9,908 nucleotides of DNA from Candidatus Dadabacteria bacterium (GTDB lineage: Bacteria > Desulfobacterota_D > UBA1144 > Nemesobacterales > UBA2774). The first letter of the stretch is position 1; every line of letters begins with the position of its first letter. Made by a program: the position numbers and the translations under genes. Below are positions 7,407 to 9,908 of this stretch, one piece after another. The stretch lies in assembly GCA_030632765.1 (NCBI GenBank), contig DAOVUC010000040.1:1-9908 (forward strand). Reading direction: 5' to 3'. The notes beneath the pieces were generated by a model, which saw only the letters and a list, made by a program, of their open reading frames with translations, was not told where the DNA came from and made no database searches.

Positions 7407-7552
7407 ACATTCCCCGCATTCTAATTTGCTAGTTTCAATCTAGACAAGAAATTACATAGCGCCCATACAGCAAATGGAGCCGCTTAGGATTAAAGCCTAG
7501 CATTCTACAACGTGATAAAAAAAAGAACTTGCTAATAAACCAAACCGACAAA

Positions 7553-8086
7553 TCAAAGTTTATCAAAGTTCTCGGCATGAAATTCGATATGGTCTTTGAT
7601 AAAAGAGGCAATAAAATAATAACTGTGGTCATAATCCCGCTGCATCCTTATCTTTAGCGGAAAATTTTTTTCATGGCACGCTCCTACTAGAGAGTCAAGC
7701 CTTAGCTGATCCATCAAAAACTCATCCTCAGTCCCCTGATCAACCAGGACAATATCATTTCTTCTGACTCTCCTCACAAGCTCAGACGCGTCGTACTCTT
7801 TCCAAAGCTCTCTATCCTCTCCCAGATAAGCGGTAAACGCCTTTTGTCCCCAAGAACATAATGATGGAGCGCCAATTGGGGAGAAAGCCGATATAGATTT
7901 ATAGAGATCCGGATTTCTAAGCCCGAGAACTAGAGCGCCGTAACCACCCATTGAATGCCCTGAAATGCCCACCCTGTCCATGTCAGCGTTAAAGTTAGAA
8001 GCTACAATTTCGGGAAGCTCCTTTACAACATAACCAATCTCAAGATCACGGTTGGCTTCCCGGGCTATAGCTACTCTGGTTTTCAT
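7553..8086 (-). pseudogene. In-frame remnant: class III ADH start fused to S-formylglutathione hydrolase C-terminal half
   Basis: The 177-residue frame starts at an ATG at 8086 with the ribosome site GGAGGAG (8093-8099). Residues 1-17, MKTRVAIAREANRDLEI, closely follow the conserved N-terminus of glutathione-dependent formaldehyde dehydrogenase FrmA/AdhC (typically MKTRAAVAWEAGKPLEI). From residue 19, YVVKELPEIV, the chain is the second half of S-formylglutathione hydrolase FghA/FrmB. It keeps the nucleophile elbow GHSMGGYGALVLGLRNP (Ser45), AFSPI, WGQKAF, the acid loop VDQGTEDEF and the DHSYYF histidine motif (His154). Full FghA is about 280 residues; the first ~125, with the central strands and oxyanion-hole loop, are missing. 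The likely origin is a deletion within an adhC-fghA operon that joined the two genes near 8030-8038. The catalytic triad survives, but the alpha/beta fold would be incomplete, so activity is doubtful. Confidence 0.85.
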
Positions 8087-8146
8087 TATTGCTCCTCCAG
8101 AAATGTTAGAATCGAACCCCAAATTATCAAGCAGCCTCTGGAAACT

Positions 8147-8155
8147 ATTATCACA
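8147..8155 (-). promoter_or_regulatory. Possible extended -10 promoter for the hydrolase remnant
   Basis: On the minus strand TGTGATAAT (extended -10, 5 of 6 in GATAAT) lies about 60 bases before the ATG at 8086. No good -35 is present at 17 bases. It may be the surviving promoter of the former adhC-fghA operon. Confidence 0.3.
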
Positions 8156-8221
8156 TAAAATCAGCCAAAAAACCCAGTCCTTTTGTATTAAGACTTAGGC
8201 TCTCCTCCGTAAAAAAACCTC

Positions 8222-8251
8222 TTGACTTGAGACCCAAATATCCCCTATAAT
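8222..8251 (+). promoter_or_regulatory. Near-consensus sigma70 promoter with no ordinary gene behind it
   Basis: TTGACT (8222-8227, 5 of 6) and a perfect TATAAT (8246-8251) are separated by 18 bases. This is the best promoter match in the window. Transcription would begin about 8258, just at GGAGG, and the only downstream features before the terminator at 8399-8433 are a mini-ORF and inverted repeats. Confidence 0.65.
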
Positions 8252-8270
8252 AATAGTGGAGGCATTAATA

Positions 8271-8315
8271 ATGGGAACAAGTGATAGTCCACCTTACAAT
8301 GCAGTTCACTTATGA
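8271..8315 (+). CDS. 14-codon mini-ORF with strong ribosome site
   Basis: ATG at 8271 is preceded by GGAGG (8258-8262) with ideal eight-base spacing and encodes MGTSDSPPYNAVHL before TGA. The peptide is hydrophilic with no membrane segment and no run of one amino acid that would mark a classic attenuator leader. The predicted transcript starts at or next to the ribosome site, so the leader would be extremely short. It could be a leader peptide, a tiny protein, or the left-over start of a deleted gene. Confidence 0.35.
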   Translation: MGTSDSPPYNAVHL

Positions 8316-8398
8316 TGCTTAAAACAATTGGTGAGTCGGAACGTACACTCACATAATAAATAGCCAACGGGCTATTAAATCTAAAATAGATAAAAATA

Positions 8399-8433
8399 AA
8401 AGGGAGCCCTTCTTAAAAAATGAGGCTCCCTTT
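8399..8433. terminator. Bidirectional intrinsic terminator
   Basis: A perfect ten-base stem, AAAGGGAGCC (8399-8408) with GGCTCCCTTT (8424-8433), encloses a 15-base loop. On the plus strand it is followed by CTTATATA, ending the candidate small transcript. On the minus strand the stem runs into TATTTTTATC, a good U-tract, and it lies 56 bases past the stop of the FUSC-like gene, which it probably terminates. Confidence 0.85.
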
Positions 8434-8465
8434 CTTATATAAACTCATATCTTATATAAACTCAT
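8434..8465. repeat. Tandem repeat, two copies of a 17-base unit
   Basis: CTTATATAAACTCAT occurs at 8434-8448 and again at 8451-8465, separated by two bases (15 of 15 identical). It lies between the terminator and the 3' end of the FUSC-like gene. It is probably a recent slipped duplication. Confidence 0.8.
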
Positions 8466-8488
8466 GGTATTTCTCAGATAAATTTTGG

Positions 8489-8992
8489 CTATTCTGATTT
8501 TTTCAAACGATAAATATATATGCCGGCTAATGCTACTGCTACGGCTACAAGTGACCCGATTACTGATTCAGCAAACCTGAGCCCAGCGTTCGCTACGGGA
8601 CCGATACTATGATTAACCACAGAGATGATAATCACAACTGATATAGTAATACTTATTGTTTTAATATGGTCAGGAATACGAGAAATATGGCAAAGGAAAA
8701 CACCGATTGCTATACAAATGGCAAAACCGACAACTGTAAAAGGAAAGAAATAGAGATAAACACCACTGACTAAACATCCGAGGAAGGAGGCCCTTACCCT
8801 CATTCTGGCAGAATTAAATGTTAATGACTCTTTATCGGCCATAACGAAAACACCGGATATGACAGCCCACAAACCGCCTACTTCAGCAGTGCCCAGATGA
8901 AACATAGCGGTGAAGTAATAGCCCAAAAGGTAGGCAACTACAGCAACAATAAAATTTTCTACCACTGCTCTGAATATATGTGATTTAAACAT
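8489..8992 (-). CDS. Small FUSC-like / aromatic acid exporter-type membrane protein
   Basis: Integral membrane protein of 167 residues with six predicted helices (about 9-30, 35-52, 68-85, 86-103, 112-127 and 141-160). The pattern GGLWAVISGVFVMADKESLTF (39-59), followed by RMRVRASFLGCLVSG (63-77) and later RFAESVIGSLVAVAVA (139-154), resembles the N-terminal membrane half of FUSC / aromatic acid exporter proteins, in which an arginine-led helix follows a WAxIS helix. Larger members add a second half or a cytoplasmic domain; here only the membrane block exists. I chose the ATG at 8992, which has GGAG seven bases upstream, over an in-frame GTG at 9010 with no ribosome site. It likely ends at the terminator at 8399-8433. 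Substrate unknown; the family call is moderate. Confidence 0.72.
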   Translation of the reverse strand: MFKSHIFRAVVENFIVAVVAYLLGYYFTAMFHLGTAEVGGLWAVISGVFVMADKESLTFNSARMRVRASFLGCLVSGVYLYFFPFTVVGFAICIAIGVFLCHISRIPDHIKTISITISVVIIISVVNHSIGPVANAGLRFAESVIGSLVAVAVALAGIYIYRLKKSE

Positions 8993-9086
8993 CAAGAGAC
9001 TCCGGTTCACCGCTTAAAAAAGTTTGAATATTATACTTAAATTTTTCCTGTTCTCCCAAATATATATTTCTGCAAGTATAGTTTTT

Positions 9087-9218
9087 ATGAATAGAATTAA
9101 GTGTTTTTGTCAGAATGGTCAAGCCGCCTAAGTGACATTGACAGAAGATGAATTTAATGCATGCGCGCAGGCGCTTATAAACTTAATCAAGGATACCAAC
9201 CAAGGCTGCGCCCCATAG
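9087..9218 (+). pseudogene. Small degenerate reading frame, unrecognised
   Basis: One frame runs from ATG 9087 through 14 codons to TAA (9129-9131), is followed immediately by GTG 9132, and continues 28 codons to TAG at 9216-9218. The second part reads LTEDEFNACAQALINLIKD, a convincing acidic-amphipathic helix pattern, then ends TNQGCAP. Neither start has a ribosome site. It could be a remnant with one nonsense codon, a tiny GTG-start protein, or chance. The rest of the 9011-9265 gap is AT-rich with nothing else I can support. Confidence 0.25.
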
Positions 9219-9265
9219 TCTTTCAATCAATTAAGATTAATCTTCTTAATCCAAGAGTAATAAAC

Positions 9266-9745
9266 TCACGATGTACCAAAAAGCATTCTATAGGTTTTCT
9301 CATCTAAAATGTAGGTGAAGTAAGTTTTTCTAAGCAGTTTTTCAAAAAAGATTTTTGACTCAAGAGCCTCCCTTTCCGGATACGCGAACATTGCAACCAG
9401 GTGCTCATCTTCTTTAGCCCCGACTTGCTCAAACATATACGCGTACTCTTGTTCAGTTATACCATATGATATCCCGTATTCAGGGCGCTCATCGGATGTA
9501 AAAAAGCCAAAGTTATCCAATTTCTCTGCCACTTTATCGCAGATTACTCTTCCGTATTTCTTAGTTTCATCTACGTCCTTTCTGAATAGCCCCTTAATCA
9601 GCGGATATTTCGCGCAGTAGAGCTTGTTACCATTATTTTTGATAATCTTGCACTTGGTCCCGGTCAACTCAACAAAATAAAGTACTGAGGGGGAAACCGG
9701 ATACAGCATCAGGTCTTTTACTATAGTTTTCTCAGGCATATCCAT
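9266..9745 (-). CDS. Conserved-looking soluble protein of unknown function
   Basis: The product has 159 residues, with no signal peptide or membrane helix, so it is probably cytoplasmic. It is rich in charged and aromatic residues (many Lys, Glu, Tyr and Phe) and shows alternating predicted strands and helices: LMLYPVSPSVLYFVELTG near the start, KKYGRVICDKVAEKLDNFGF in the middle, and LESKIFFEKLLRKTYFTYIL near the end. I recognise no domain or catalytic motif. Two ATGs, at 9745 and 9739, are both possible and neither has a convincing ribosome site; the longer is given. An open frame ending 48 bases upstream on the same strand may be co-transcribed with it. The gene downstream is separated by 273 bases. 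Confidence 0.75.
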   Translation of the reverse strand: MDMPEKTIVKDLMLYPVSPSVLYFVELTGTKCKIIKNNGNKLYCAKYPLIKGLFRKDVDETKKYGRVICDKVAEKLDNFGFFTSDERPEYGISYGITEQEYAYMFEQVGAKEDEHLVAMFAYPEREALESKIFFEKLLRKTYFTYILDEKTYRMLFGTS

Positions 9746-9793
9746 CTTCTACTGAATTAGATCAATATACAATGAAATGGATTCAAAAAATTA

Positions 9794-9908
9794 CTACGCT
9801 AATTGACCAATTATATCTCTCAAATTCCCTTCTATATATACTGTAGACTTTCCACCATTTATAACTTTTCTATGCCATTTTACAAGTTTCATCATATTGT
9901 TTGCAATC
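9794..9908 (-). CDS. Possible C-terminal end of a gene entering from the right edge
   Basis: One minus-strand frame is open from the window edge for 37 codons to tandem stops TAG-TAA (9791-9796). It reads KVINGGKSTVYIEGNLRDI before IIGQLA, with a plausible protein composition. Internal ATG ATG near 9893 has no ribosome site, so if real it continues beyond the window. The open length is short enough to arise by chance. Confidence 0.35.
   Translation of the reverse strand, partial: IANNMMKLVKWHRKVINGGKSTVYIEGNLRDIIGQLA

Larger units (their letters stand above)
8258..8436 (+). ncRNA. Candidate small structured transcript (~180 nt)
   Basis: The span is bounded by the promoter at 8222-8251 and the intrinsic terminator at 8399-8433. 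Inverted repeats inside it are AAGTGA/TCACTT (8279-8284 with 8306-8311), GTGAGT/ACTCAC (8331-8336 with 8347-8352) and AATAGCC/GGCTATT around an AACG tetraloop (8359-8365 with 8370-8376), then the terminator stem. It shows no resemblance I recognise to 6S, tmRNA, RNase P or SRP RNA. It may act as a regulatory RNA, as a tiny mRNA for the peptide at 8271-8315, or both. The remainder of the 366-base gap between the flanking genes holds only the promoters, the tandem repeat and AT-rich spacer. Confidence 0.45.

Noticed and set aside
7481..7505. Inverted repeat CTTAGG ... CCTAG between the MFS gene and the hydrolase remnant
   Set aside because: Only four to five pairs with a bulge; the nearby A-run is on the wrong side for a minus-strand terminator.
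7435..7632. Minus-strand open frame overlapping the end of the hydrolase remnant
   Set aside because: It overlaps a recognisable FghA C-terminus in another frame and has no family pattern or ribosome site.
9150..9215. tRNA-like GC-rich patch in the gap before the FUSC-like gene
   Set aside because: No acceptor stem, anticodon arm or TTCRA T-loop; the patch is better explained by the small open frame.
9233..9251. AT-rich palindrome AAGATTAATCTT and hairpin GATTAA/TTAATC after the stop of the gene at 9266
   Set aside because: The stem is only A-T/T-A pairs plus one G-C, with no U-tract on the minus strand, so it is too weak for an intrinsic terminator.

Overview
The window looks like a chromosomal segment of a Gram-negative environmental bacterium with a moderately AT-rich genome. 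The supports are a lipoprotein-type periplasmic binding protein, several Sec signal peptides, and a surface protein ending in a VPTLSQWG / transmembrane / RRR tail. That tail is the IPTL-CTERM type, which elsewhere is processed by exosortase XrtH in Gram-negative envelopes. The lineage cannot be fixed from sequence alone. Most genes are housekeeping or stand-alone accessory genes, and there is no prophage, insertion sequence, CRISPR array, tRNA or rRNA that I can see.

Layout. Positions 1-158 (minus) hold the start of a secreted protein that runs off the left edge. It is divergent from purE-purK (408-2088, plus), the two-step CO2 incorporation of purine biosynthesis. Convergent to purK is a minus-strand block: an IPTL-CTERM surface protein broken by a frameshift (2195-3287), a solitary ModA-like molybdate-binding lipoprotein (3428-4240), and a PPP-type metallophosphoesterase (4328-5011). 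Two small plus-strand genes follow: a secreted 113-residue protein (5187-5528) and a DUF1330 protein (5694-5981). Then, on the minus strand, come an MHS-family MFS transporter (6123-7406) and a short S-formylglutathione hydrolase-like gene (7553-8086).

The right third holds the most unusual material. The hydrolase gene is a remnant. It carries the first ~17 residues typical of class III alcohol dehydrogenase (FrmA/AdhC), with that gene's own ribosome site, joined in frame to the catalytic C-terminal half of S-formylglutathione hydrolase (FghA/FrmB). This is what a deletion inside a glutathione-dependent formaldehyde-detoxification operon would leave. Next to it, 8222-8436 looks like an independent plus-strand transcription unit: a near-consensus sigma70 promoter, a 14-codon mini-ORF with a good ribosome site, several inverted repeats and an intrinsic terminator, but no conventional gene. 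It is a candidate small RNA or leader-peptide unit. Beyond it lie a six-helix FUSC-like membrane protein (8489-8992, minus), a small degenerate reading frame (9087-9218, plus), an unrecognised soluble protein (9266-9745, minus), and possibly the C-terminus of another gene entering from the right edge.

Beyond purE-purK, no multi-gene pathway is complete here. The strongest themes are gene decay (the formaldehyde operon remnant and the frameshifted surface protein), a possibly phase-variable 11-base homopolymer in the surface protein's signal peptide, and the orphan structured transcript.
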